DNA from: Amanita rubescens
Taxonomy: Eukaryota > Basidiomycota > Agaricomycetes > Agaricales > Amanitaceae
Assembly: GCA_015039365.1 (NCBI GenBank)
Contig: WION01000242.1
Coordinates: 1-64,000, forward strand
Reading direction: 5' to 3'
DNA length: 64,000 nt
Shown here in pieces: positions 1 through 12,655 of the stretch (within the stretch, counting starts at the first letter, position 1; each line of letters begins with the position of its first letter). The notes under the pieces are model-generated. The model was not told where the DNA came from and ran no database searches. It was given only the letters and a program-made list of their open reading frames with translations. The translations under genes were made by a program, and so were the position numbers.

Positions 1-950
1 AAAACTGCAACTGGGTGGGAGAACTTGGTGTTAGAAAACCACGGCTGACCGGGGAGGTGATGGTGTGATAAAACCGCAGGTGAGTGGGACTGCCATGGTG
101 CGAGGGCACCACAGCTGGGTGAAGGGTCAATGGTACTGGAAACCACAGGCAGGGGGCTTGATAGGGCGAGAATAACCACAGCAGGGTGAGGATTGATGGT
201 GCTGGAAATCACAGTGGGCGTGGGGGCGCGACAGTGCGAGAATACCACAGCTAGGCAGGGATCAATGGTGTTGGAAAACCACAGCTGGGTGAGGGTACAA
301 CGGTTCGAGAACACCACAACTGGGTGGGGCATCAATAGTGCTAGAAAACCGCATGTGAGTAGGGCACGATGGTGCGAGAATACCATAACTAGGTGGGGTG
401 GTGTTGGAAAACCGCGGTGGGTGGGGGCATGATGGTACGAGAATACCATAGCTGGGTGGGGCATCAATGGTACTGGAAAACTACAGCTGAGTGGGGCACG
501 ACGGTGCGAGAATATCATAACTGGGTGGGACGTCAATGGTGCTGGAAAACTGCTGGTGAATGGGGGTGCAATGGTGCGAGAATACCACAGCTGAGTCGGG
601 GATCAATGGTTCTGGAAAACTGCAGGCGAGTGAGGGCGCTCTGGTACTGGAAAACTGCAGGTGGTGGGCCGAAATGGTGCGAAAACACCACAGCCGGGTG
701 GGTGAAAAATGGTGCGAGAAAACCACAACTGGATGTGGTGCGCGATGTTGCGAAAAAGCCGCAAGTGGGTGGGGTGCGATGGTGCGAGAACACCACAATT
801 GGGTGAGGAATTGATAGTGCTGGAAAACCACAGACGGACGGGTGCAATGGCAACATCGCAGGCGGGTAGGGGCGCGATGGGACGAGAAGCCACAGGTGGA
901 TTAAGAAAACTATAGCGGGGCGGGGCTGGGCGGTGCAGTAGAACTACGGC
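1..950. repeat. Degenerate ~36-bp minisatellite with two alternating unit types
   Basis: The segment is a run of imperfect units of about 36 bp. Two variants alternate, one built on ATGGTGCGAGAATACCACAG and one on ATGGTGCTGGAAAACTGCAG, each followed by a G-rich stretch such as GTGAGTGGGGGC. Together they give a higher-order period of about 72 bp. Units are cleanest at about 430-800 and fade toward 950. The G-rich strand is the plus strand throughout. Short open frames occur on both strands but they only translate the repeat, so I call no gene here. The left edge lies outside the window. Confidence 0.85.
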
Positions 951-1480
951 TGGTCGACTCGACTCCGAGAAAACCACATGTTAGCGAGGCAGAGATGGTG
1001 CCAGAAGACTTCGGTGCCCTGGCGTCCAAATACTAAGTGCCAGACGAAAAGCTGACCGTTGCGCAGCCAGTGAAAGGAATCGCGGTTTTGTACGATCGTG
1101 GGAGGCACGACCGTGCTGCCAACATTTGGCGTGAAGCGCGTTACCGTTTGGAACGGCTGGGAGGTCACGGGTTATCCGACGGCGACAGTTTAGCACGGGG
1201 GCCATACGTTACAAGTATCTCGCGTTAGATTCACACCCGCTAATGATTTTTTTGTATTCGACGATTCTCTCCAGATGCGCCATGTCATATAAACATTATT
1301 TTCACGAGCTAAGGCTAAGGCTGATCAGATCATGTTTCTGTCATTTTTCAATGCTCAAAGCACTCAATATACAAATAACAGTTAATTCACGAGACTCGAA
1401 AACGTATATTCCTTGAATCACCAGCACAATATACCAAATCTAAGACGATCCAAGCATGTGTCAAAGCATATTTCTATAAT
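951..1480. other. Non-coding flank between minisatellite and peroxiredoxin gene
   Basis: I see no supported gene here. The part near 1250-1480 is AT-rich and lies directly downstream of the peroxiredoxin stop codon, so it probably holds the 3' UTR and terminator of that gene. The part at 951-1230 is more GC-rich and carries only short open frames with no recognisable motif. Confidence 0.6.
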
Positions 1481-2287
1481 CTACAAGTGCGCCAGGACGG
1501 CCTCAGCGCTGGAGACGGTGAGGTCTTTACCTGGCTCAACCTGGGATAGCGAGTGGGTGTTAATTAGTTGAGGTTCGCAAAGGTGAATGCAATGGGAACG
1601 CACTCCGAGGTATTTGACGATAAGCCTATCGATGATCATGGCGTACCGTTTGGTGCGCGTTCCAAGGCCAGCGTGTTCAAGATCGAGGGAGAGTCCGAGG
1701 GAAGTCGACCATTGCGCTTCCGTATCTGAGAGTGCGAGGATCTAGAGGTAGTGTCGTTGATTGATCAAAGAAAGATTGTCATGAGAAATACCTTATCCTC
1801 AAGTCCCTCGAATCGTGCCCACCCACTCATGACGAATGCATCGTTGGCAGCAAGAACAGCGACGACGTCCACGCCCTTTGCTTTGAACTCGTCATGCTTC
1901 TCCAGGAAAGGAGGAAGGTGCCTCGTGTGACAAGTCGGCTAAGGAGAAATATTAGCGTTTTTGCGTATTTTCCCTCGGGCGATCACGGCGATAAGAAGGA
2001 AAACCGGATACGTACGGTGAAGGCTCCAGGAACGGAAACGAGGACGACTTTCTTGTTTCTCCAGTCGTCTGTAGAGAGGGTGGTGGCTGAAATACGTGTT
2101 GACCTTATGGATCTGACCCTGAAAGAGGATGATAAACATACGGATACCGCAAGCAGACTAGGACAGTCAATATCGGTTAATTGTTTTGAGTTAAACAGGG
2201 ACGTACGTGGTCGGCAAGCTCAGGTGTGTATTGAATGTATTTGAATCTAGCCTCGGGGATGATGTCGCCTAGTTTGATTTGTGCCAT
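1481..2287 (-). CDS. Peroxiredoxin type V (Prx5 / Asp f 3 / PMP20 family)
   Basis: This thiol peroxidase reduces H2O2 and alkyl hydroperoxides. The gene has six exons on the minus strand (2287-2207, 2157-2142, 2086-2016, 1938-1792, 1741-1604, 1540-1481). All introns are GT..AG, the phases are consistent, and the total is 513 nt or 170 aa, the usual length of the family. The start reads MAQIKLGDIIPEARFKYI. The peroxidatic cysteine is about Cys59 in VPGAFTPTCHTRHLPPF; in the gene this motif is split by an intron between AFT and PTC. The second cysteine is Cys30 in SACGIP, the position of the partner cysteine in fungal Asp f 3-like enzymes. KGVDVVAVLAANDAFVM and MSGWAR are further family blocks. 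The C-terminus ends in EAVLAHL, with no clear SKL signal, so cytosol or mitochondria are both possible. Exon 2 is only 16 nt, so simple ORF calling misses the gene. Confidence 0.93.
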
Positions 2288-2923
2288 TAGCGGTGAAAGA
2301 TTGAAGCAAAGCGCTCTGACTAAGGAAAAGCCGCCGATGCATGGCAGCGGGTCACGCTCACGGGCAGTCGTGTCACCGTCACGCGGGCGACGGTCCGATC
2401 TCAACTTCGGTACCGCTGCTCCGACGGTCCAAGGGAACACCGAAGATGAACCCAATCGCCCTCCATCTCTTGTACGTCATTATCGACCGCTCAGCGCCGA
2501 GACACAGTTTTTTAACATGTGAAGGTTGGGTAGGCGTGACAGCGGGAGTCAGCAACCTGCAAGGTAAACCGAGGGCGTGGCAGGTACGACGAGGGAATGT
2601 TTCAGATGGGGGCCGTGTTCTAATTATAGTTACAGACGCCATCTCCGCTTATATACGTTCTCTACTCATTTCATTCGGAGCGTGGAGTGGCCGACAATCC
2701 CAACATTACACAGATCTGTTATCAGTCACACCGCCATGATCAATGCCACTTTTAATGAAATCCATAACGTTGCCCTTAAGAAAAAAGCCGACCTTGTAGG
2801 TTGTAGGAGGTGAACCGGTGACAAACTTCATGAGATGTTTGTACAATCGACACAGAACACATAATACAGAGCATTGCAGGCCCATGCTAAATCAACATTG
2901 CAGTACGTAAATATTATAACAAT
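2288..2923. promoter_or_regulatory. Intergenic: peroxiredoxin upstream region and 3' end of chromodomain gene
   Basis: Both neighbours lie on the minus strand, so this 636-bp gap holds the promoter of the peroxiredoxin gene (near 2288-2700) and the 3' UTR of the chromodomain gene (near 2800-2923). I could not point to a clear TATA box. The open frames seen here on either strand have no recognisable domain. Confidence 0.5.
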
Positions 2924-5900
2924 TCAATCCAAGCGTAAATGCCCCGCCGAATAAAGATGATTTCTCAATTCCTGAAAAGAACTGATCAGTCGAAATGCAA
3001 GACCTCAGTGGATAATACACCCACCTCGATCGTTTGTACAACCTCGTCACACGGTTTATTCTCATCCGTTCTCCATAGACATCGATACACCATCTCGCCA
3101 CTTGTCGACGCCTGAATGAACCGCTCCATTTCAACTCGAGAATTGTTAAGTTCCGCCGAAACCCGTTCAGCTTCCTGCTTCCAGTAATCCAGTTCGCTCT
3201 CCATCCTGTCACGATCTTTTCCGAGCTGCGAGATCTCCGAGGTAAGGAAACTGACGTTCGCCTCTAGCGACCAACACTTGGCTTTCAGTTCAGGATGCTC
3301 TGCAGCCCTCCGACGCAACTGATCATTCTCCGTCCGATAATCTTTCTGAATCAAAAACGTCGCCATCGTTTGCCACTTTTCCATGTGTCTTTCAAGCTCT
3401 TTGACCTTGTTTTCGTACGTGGCTTTGATCATAGCAACGCCAGACTTGGCCTGGTCCTCCGCGATCTTGGCGCGCTTTTCCAGCTCTTTATTTTCTTCGC
3501 GTGTAGACGTGACGAATCCGGAGGCTCGAGCGTATTGCTCTCTGAAGAAATCGATATCTTTGAGGGCACTCTCCTTCCCCTTGGTTGCGTTTTCGACTGC
3601 GTCCATAAGAGATGTGCGTTCCGCATTCCAAGCAACTTTTTCTTCCTCAAGTGCAACTTCGACGTCCTTGAGTCGTTGTCCGAGCTCGTTGGAACTTGTA
3701 CTACCCTTGGCCAGTTCGAGCGCTCGCCGGAGAGAAGCAATCTCTTCGTGCAAATTCTGATTGCGGGTACGCTCCTGCTGTAACAGGGCCACCAGTTTGT
3801 CTGCACGGTCAGTGGTTGGTAGGGCCTCGGGCTAGGAGTGGCCGTTAGCTGATATCCAATTTCAAAAGACCCTTCTGACACACACCTCGCCTGTTTGAAG
3901 CATATCAGATACAATTTTATCGTCCAAAGCCATCACTTCTGGCGCCTGTGGAACATGAAGACGTGTCAATGTTACAGCATCAGACAACGGGGAAGAAAGT
4001 ACCTCAATGCCGTCCATGGGAACTGCGTCCGCGTCCGACTCTTGAGCACCTTCGGCTTGATCAACGGCCGCCTTCGCCTCTTGTAGCAAATCCTGCGTCG
4101 ATTCTTCCTCTTCGTGACGTACGGCAAGTACCGTTCGTGTTCCCTCCACAGGTCGTGACAACCCAGAATCCTCCAAAGTATCGTCATCCGTACGGCTATT
4201 CATCCCGCCATCCAAATTGACGTATGCCCTTTCCATCTCCTGGACTACCTCCTCCGGCACTTCTGGAAGACCGCGATCACTATCCGGGACAAGAATAGAG
4301 CTAGACGGAGTCTCTATACTGGATGGAGGCAAATGGCTCAATGCAGAGAGGCGGACTGCGGCTGTCGCCCTTTCCATCGACTTGCGATCATGTAAAATGT
4401 CAGTCAGAGACCTCTTGGGCGCCGGAGGTCGACTTTGCAGTTTCGCTCGCCTAGCGGCGTCCGCGAGCTCCATCCCATGCCTTCGGATCGCGTCTGATTC
4501 GGGAGACGATGTTCCGGTCTTCTTGCTCTTCCCGCCCCCATTCGGTTTTACGCCGTCCTTCGTACGTTTCTCTGGCGTCGTGAACTGTTCAATGTCCTCG
4601 ATAGTGCTGTTGAGACGTTTGTCGACGACATATAAGCGTTTTTCTGCTCTTGCACCGAGAATGTATGGCACGGGAGCGGACGTAGTCGCACCAGCCTTGC
4701 CATTTCTTTTGACTTCGTCTTTGAGAGGAACAGGATTTTGCCGGTTCTTGCGAAATTCCTGGCTGTCCGTCTCAATGCTGTCATGAGGTGCGCTTACGTC
4801 AGCATAGTGCGACTCTTCGTCAATTCTTTCCATTACAAGTATGTGGGGGAGCTCCAGATTCGCTAATGATTCGGATCGCGAGGACGGCGTACGAGGTCGC
4901 ATCTTAGATATTATAGTAGGACGCGCAGGTGTCGGAGCAGGTGACCTGAGGGAAGCGGGGGGTTCAACAGTCATTGAAGGAGGCGATCCGGCTAGAGGTG
5001 CGGTTTGTGATTGAGTTAAAGACAGTTCTTGTGACTGTGTATTCCCACTATCTTCAGGCTCTGTCTCGGGGACGATGCCTTGACGATAATAGTCATCAGA
5101 AACCTTATTGATGGCTTTCGTTTTAAGATCTGGCGGTCGTAGAGGGATAGGATTGGCTACTTTGGGGGCTGACAAAGGATTCTCTTTCGACGCTGGAGGG
5201 CGTGCAGGTGATCGAGGTGGTGAAGAAGGTTCGGGAGGATGGTCAAAAGGTGCAGCGGGAACAGGAAACTCGTCACAGTATTCCAGAGAAATCCTGTCGT
5301 CGTCGTCGTCCTCTTCCTCCTCCTCCTCTCGGATCTGGGCTTGTTTTGCCCTGCGCTCTGCTTCTTCAGCTTCCCTCTTGCGCTGCTCTGCCTCCAACGC
5401 TTCCATTTCGACGTCAAACTGCTTCAACCGTCGCACAGTTTCAGGTGAAAGATTTCGTGGTGTGTACGGTCGTTTTTCGGTTTGAGAGGGCTTTGAAGGG
5501 GGTGACCCTGGCTGGAGCTGTCCCGCCGTCTTTGGAGCCACTGAATCCTTGCCCGTTCTGCTCGCGATGGCTCCTCTCACTACAATGCGCCGTACTGGCG
5601 AGGGAGGTTTGGAACGTCTATCATGTATGCCATTTATAGGTGAATTGGCACCGACCACCGGTTTTCCACCTCGCTTTAGTTTTCATCAGTTACAAACGAG
5701 AAAGGATGCATAAAACAACTCGTTCACCTCCATGACTCCATTGACGCGATTTGAGCTATCAGGTTCTGGATCCAGACGGGGCTTAGACGTCGTATTTCCG
5801 GATAGCACAGGCTTTGCGACAATTTCTTCATCATCTCCTTCTTCCGATGCAACGACTTCAAGCTTCTTCGACAGAGCCCCCGCGCTCCCTCCGTTGGACT

Positions 5901-6760
5901 TGACTCGTTTGATAGAAGGAATCTCTTCCTGGCTGTCGTCATCGTCACCTGGCGTAAACGCTATTTTCCGTTTCTTCCGAGGCCGTGCTGGTGGTGTGCT
6001 AAGACTGGCTTTGTGAACCGTGATGATTTCGGGTAACGAAGTCGCCGACGAGGTGGACGCGATCGACGATTCGCGTTTTCGTTTGTGTCTTTCGCTCTCC
6101 TTTGGTATTGGGCGAACATTCCTTGTCCCGTTCGCAGACCAAACCGTCTTGCTAAGGGATGGCTCCTCCCTCACTGATTGGTTATCTTCAATAGGAGTGG
6201 CAGGACCCAAGCGAACCGTACGACGGCTGCTCGGACCTGCAGCACCCGGTTTTGTCGGTGTTGAATACTTTGCCGTTGAAACCGAGATACGCGTCGACAT
6301 GGGTTTGGGGGTTTCCCCCGCTCCAGTTGTAGACAAAGTTGAACCACGTTTCCTCGCTGTTTTCAGCAAATGTCAGATCATGATCATGCCTTGCACAGAA
6401 GAGGGCGGACACTCCAGTAGCTTAATACTGAGGTATCATAGGAGCGGAATAATCATCGAAATACTGCAACGCACATTTTTTTCTACGCGCCGCCGCAGAG
6501 CCCTGTCGTTCCTTTTTGTGCTTCTTCCATTTCTCCACCAGGTCGTCCGTCACGTCCCCTTTAGCGACCCAACTTGGCTTCCAGGGTTTTTTCGTTGCTG
6601 GATCAACTCCTGCCCAGTTGACGAGATATTGAGCTCTCTTCTCATCTATTATATCGATGACGTCCCATAACACTTCTTCGTCGTCTTCTCTTGGTTGAAA
6701 TTGGTGTTCCGAGGATGAAAAGCTGGTTGATTCTTCTGTAGCCTTCTTCGTTTTCGTCAT
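2924..6760 (-). CDS. Chromodomain / coiled-coil / C2H2 zinc-finger nuclear protein
   Basis: The model has five exons (6760-6475, 6356-5728, 5673-3886, 3831-3025, 2971-2924) giving 1185 aa. Introns 2 to 4 are 53-54 nt with good donors and branch points, and intron 1 (118 nt) is inferred from phase. Residues ~25-85 form a chromodomain (WDVIDIIDEKRAQYLVNWAG then KPWKPSWV), which in this family binds methylated histone tails. The middle (~95-900) is low-complexity, rich in S, P and K with acidic runs (an Asp/Glu tract near 5300), typical of disordered nuclear proteins. Residues ~900-1150 are a long coiled coil. The last 48-nt exon completes a C2H2 finger: CLWRTDENKPC, then LRNHLYSAGH, spacing C-x9-C-x12-H-x5-H. 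A role as a heterochromatin or histone-mark reader is inference. No RT or integrase lies beside it, so it is not a chromovirus remnant. Confidence 0.8.
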
Positions 6761-7052
6761 AACACCTGTATTTGTTAAAATAAGATAGATGAGCGCTGCG
6801 CAGGAGAAGGTCACTCACTGAACTAAATCTGGACGAACATCAAATGAACAGTGCCTTGAACAAGGTTCGAGTCGAACATGGTTTGGTAGAGCAGTTTGTG
6901 TTCATTTGCATTGGAAGCGTTCAAACAACAATGCCAAATAGAACTTTAGAGGCCGTGCGCTCCCACGCAATTCCAGATATTCGCTTGTTGCTATCTCCCC
7001 AAAAGTGCATTATCCATTAAGGTTGGTGTTCCGTAAAAATTGCCTAAATTAT

Positions 7053-8316
7053 CTACGATGCAGGTCTGCTCTCAGCGCGTAAACTTTGTACTATATCTTC
7101 GATGACTCCCGTCTGAAGCCAATCATTGAATTTATCCTTTATCCTTTCTTCCTGATGAACGTCGATGAGGTCGAACTGGTCAAGACCGAAAGGTTCGTCT
7201 ATGCGGTAATAGTGCTCACTACAAAACAATGAGCAGTGTCGGCAACACATGAACAAAACTAGCTGACCAAAACGAGGCGCCGCTAACAGAAATACTTTGG
7301 TGAGAAAGGCTCGAATCTGCTGCAATACGTGCCAGCTGCCTAATAGCATAAGCTAGATTCGATTCGACGTCGCCATATCCCTTGGTGCCAGGCAGCCGCT
7401 TCTGAAGGACCTGATCGCACAAGTTACGAACATACGACGGTGTTGGGCCCCAAACCCTTGTCTTCGGTACTGGATTGGGAAGATAACTCTGTAATCCAGT
7501 ACCCAAACTAATAACTGACCCAACGCGTTCCTCTCTCCAGATGGTTTGCCATTCGCTGGACGCCAGTGATATGGGATTGTTGTAACCACCAAATCCTGCG
7601 TCTTGAAAATTTTGCATCCTGTTGGTTTCGAGCTCGAGGCGAATGGGAGAAAAATAGATGGGAGAGGCTGTGGTTGCTTTTATGGCTTCTGTAACGGTCC
7701 AGGGGCGCTGGGCGGATGCCGATAACCGTTCTCGTGGATATGAGCTAACGATATGAGTGTAGCTGGGAGCATTTTCCATCACCGTGACAAATGTCTACGA
7801 AGATTTTCAAACTTTGCACTTGTGAAATTGAAAAGACTTTCCCGTACCTTTGTACTTTCACGGACGTGATCGCCTTCGCCGGCCAAATGCATCAAAGCAT
7901 CGGGTGATCCAGCAAGCTCTTTTACTTCTTGAGCTATATATTTATCGAATTCCAAGGTGTCCAAGAATTGGCCTTTTGCGATAATATTCCAGGCATCTTT
8001 CTGCTCCCCGAATAGTTTCTTCACAATTGTTTTGTAGACGTCGATAGCCCTCTGACAATCCAGGCCTAGTCTTCCTAGGAGTATCGATATCAACCCACCC
8101 ACAGATGTGCCGCATATAAGGTCAAAAATCTCGCATGGACGTCGATTTTGGCCAGTCTTTGTCGCTATTTCCTTCATTATTGCATCGATAATCATCAAGG
8201 AAGCAAGGCCACGTATACCACCACCGTCAATAACAAGTATACGCTTGGGTTTCGCTGCAAAGCGTCAATGACTTAGTTAGAGCTTAAAGTGTAAATAACT
8301 GACGTTCGCTCGCCAT
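7053..8316 (-). CDS. Patatin-like phospholipase
   Basis: This is a serine lipid acyl hydrolase of the patatin/iPLA2 fold with a Ser-Asp dyad. The first exon is 13 nt (MASE), spliced to a segment with the oxyanion-hole glycine loop DGGGIRG at residues 14-20 and the nucleophile elbow GTSVGG with Ser55. An intron after STK (GTACGG..CGTAG) joins to TFVTVMENAPSYTH. Further on, FQDAGFGGYNNPI carries the catalytic aspartate block, although it reads D-A-G rather than the more common D-G-G/A. The C-terminal exon ends HYYRIDEPFGLDQFDLIDV and stops at 7053. The intron before that last exon (near 7220-7310) has more than one possible boundary, so about 30 residues there are uncertain. It is stand-alone, with no NB-ARC/NACHT or repeats fused. 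Fungal patatins act in lipid turnover, and some are effectors of NLR-type cell death; which applies here is unknown. Confidence 0.88.
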
Positions 8317-8460
8317 CGTATTATGATGCGAATATGAAGCTGGACATGGTGCGTCCTCTTTTTAATAGCCATGGCACTTGCCGTATGCAAGCGGAATGGA
8401 TGTGGCCTGTGCAACGTTGCAATTGCATTGAAGAGGCGCGCACGCTTTGGTAGACGCTCG

Positions 8461-8550
8461 GCGCTTAGCGCTTAGCTGTCATAAGGGGTTCAAGAACCGC
8501 TTTCTGCTCAGAGTGAATTCAAATAGACGCTGACGTGATGATGAGATAGC
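8461..8550 (+). repeat. Direct repeat A, copy 1 (copy 2 at 9370-9446)
   Basis: The two copies share the order GCGCTTAG, AGGGG.., CCGCTT, CTCAGAGT.AATTCAAA, ATAGACGCTGA.GTGAT. They are about 80-90% alike by eye with small indels. I see no terminal inverted repeats or coding capacity. Confidence 0.55.
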
Positions 8551-9321
8551 ATGAATTGTGAAGTGGTTCGTTGTAGCGAGAGACCCTCAGCTGACATGTG
8601 AAATAGTACTACTCGTTGGCCAATACACAGCCCCCTGACTGCCAGATATTCTGGTGACACTTCAACACTTTCCACATGTACCTAGCTAGCCGACTGCGGC
8701 GACGTGGGGGTGCGCATGCCTCCTAGCTATCCCTCCTTCCTCTTCCCAACCTCCTTCCTCTTCCCAACCTCCTTCTTCTCCCCAGCCACCTCCCCCTCCC
8801 CAAGTTTCTTGCCCGTGACAATCATGAAAATCACTCCTAGAACTTCAACCGTGATCTGTGACAGATGTCAGTTATATTGTCGACGAATTCCGACTAGTCC
8901 ATAACATACTAATATGAATCCAATGGCTACGACTGCGGCGACCGCATAAAAGATGACCTTTTTTACAAGGGAGCCGCCTGGTAGTATTTTTGCGATTTCA
9001 CTCATTATTGCTGAGACTATGGCACCTATCAATGCTGATCTTACGTCATCCTATGGGATCCAGTGCCAGCGCCGTTAGGGTTTTGATAATCATTGAATGG
9101 GTCAAAGAAAGCGCTCACGAAAATGTTCACCATCTTGTGTTAATCTTGTGTACTGCGAGGGTTGTCTCTCGCATGCGCATTTATACGCCTGAGTGTTGCT
9201 ATGATGTCACAGGAATACACGCATTTCCTGCGTGTCGACGACCAAGATATGTAGAATTACTGTTGTTATGGATCTGGTCCCCAAGAACCACATGAATTGA
9301 TCCCTGGATCACTCGCGAAAT

Positions 9322-9368
9322 CAACGCCTGCACGTTAAATTTGTTTTAACAAGAATCCCTGGTGTTCT
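9322..9368 (+). repeat. Direct repeat B, copy 1 (copy 2 at 9625-9669)
   Basis: Both copies read CGCCTGCA.GTTAAATTTG, then TTAACAAGAAT.CCTGGTGTTC with only a few differences. They lie about 300 bp apart in the same orientation. Confidence 0.6.
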
Positions 9369-10509
9369 AGCGCTTAGAGAGTTCAGGGGCCGCTTACCGC
9401 TCAGAGTAAATTCAAAATAGACGCTGATGTGATTCTGAGATATGCTTTGTTGTTACGAAACGAAACGGAGATGAGAGCGCAGCTTGACCCTAACATGCGG
9501 AATACTCACGTTCACAACCTCATGCTGGTGGCTTATTCGGATCCGTTGACTTGACCCCAAATAACACGGCGATTTCATGCCAAACCCTGATCGTTCGCAA
9601 GTGCGATGGAATCGCTCTCGAACGAGCGCCTGCATGTTAAATTTGCCTTAACAAGAATTCCTGGTGTTCCCAACTCGCGAACAGAGCTTCGCTATTCCTA
9701 TTTCCACAATCTGGGGAGTGGAAGTCCGTTTGCGATCAGGGTCTTCAACATTCCTCACTAACCACTAGTTCACTGGCAACCGAGGCTTCTCGCCGTTCCA
9801 AACGACAATTTCAATTTGAAGCGAGAACGTTTCAAGTAGAGTTCACGCATCAACGTGTTCACCGTACTATTCGCTCCCCTTCAAACTCTCCATTCTAACC
9901 CCGATCGAGTCCGTGTCCAGTCAGCTTGCTGTCAACAAAAGCGCCCAAAGTACCATTTTCGCGTAAAGAATGTGCCGCAAGTGGACAAATGATTCTATGT
10001 CTGGCAATGATGGTGCATCTTCAAGTTGTGCAGAATATCAGAATTGCCAAGTTTAATTGACGCGGAACATGCATCTATGAAAGACATGAGTACTGCCAAG
10101 TGCGAATGCCACACAGACTTTCTCTCACCGTTATGCTCACGGTGTCCGAGGCACCAGGATCCGTACTTATAGGAGCTCCCTCTTTGGTTCTTGACACTAG
10201 ATCAAGATTGGCGTCTTTCAAATTCACATCGGTCATCGTGTCTTGCAGCGTACAACGGTGACTACGTGTGGACCATGCCAGGTTTTGCCTCGCGGAGTTT
10301 CAAGTGTGTCACGGTGGTCCGATGATCTCGGATGAATAGGCTGCGTCGCGATACGACGGCAGTCGTGCTAGCAATCCGAAGATTTGTTCTCAAACAGAAA
10401 GGAACAGTGAAAGACTTTTAATGATGCAAATGAAAGCTCGTGTTCATTATTAATCCATATTACGTGCACGTTTCTCTATGGAGGTATGCTAAATGAGATA
10501 TAGCGGGCT

Positions 10510-12519
<2,010 letters not shown>

Positions 12520-12655
12520 TAATAATCGCTCGTTCGTATTCGGAACGCACGGCGTCAAGAAAGCGGGTGTCACTGTCACGTTGCGTCACGTGTTACAGCG
12601 ATACCATTTCGGGTTCACGCCACTGACGCCCGCCGCAGTCTTATCGTCTTCCACC
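12520..12655. promoter_or_regulatory. 136-bp shared divergent promoter region
   Basis: Only 136 bp separate the dehydrogenase start (12519, minus) from the NLR start (12656, plus, in CCACCATGG, a strong initiation context). Both promoters must lie here or inside the 5' ends of the genes. I see no clear TATA box. Confidence 0.55.

Larger units (their letters stand above)
8317..10509. other. 2.2-kb gene-poor region with short dispersed direct repeats
   Basis: No open frame here shows a recognisable domain. The segment at about 8710-8810 is pyrimidine-rich, with a tandem 18-bp unit based on CCTCCTTCCTCTTCCCAA. Two pairs of direct repeats occur: 8461-8550 resembles 9370-9446, and 9322-9368 resembles 9625-9669. 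The patatin promoter should lie near 8317-8600 and the dehydrogenase 3' UTR near 10400-10509. The repeats look like the remains of old local duplications. Confidence 0.6.

Noticed and set aside
193..915. Several overlapping open frames on both strands
   Set aside because: They are translations of the ~36-bp minisatellite; the protein repeats mirror the DNA repeat and no start or domain is supported.
2924..6760. Chromodomain gene as a chromovirus remnant
   Set aside because: No RT, RNase H or integrase sequence lies beside it, introns are regular, and the chromodomain is at the N-terminus rather than behind an integrase.
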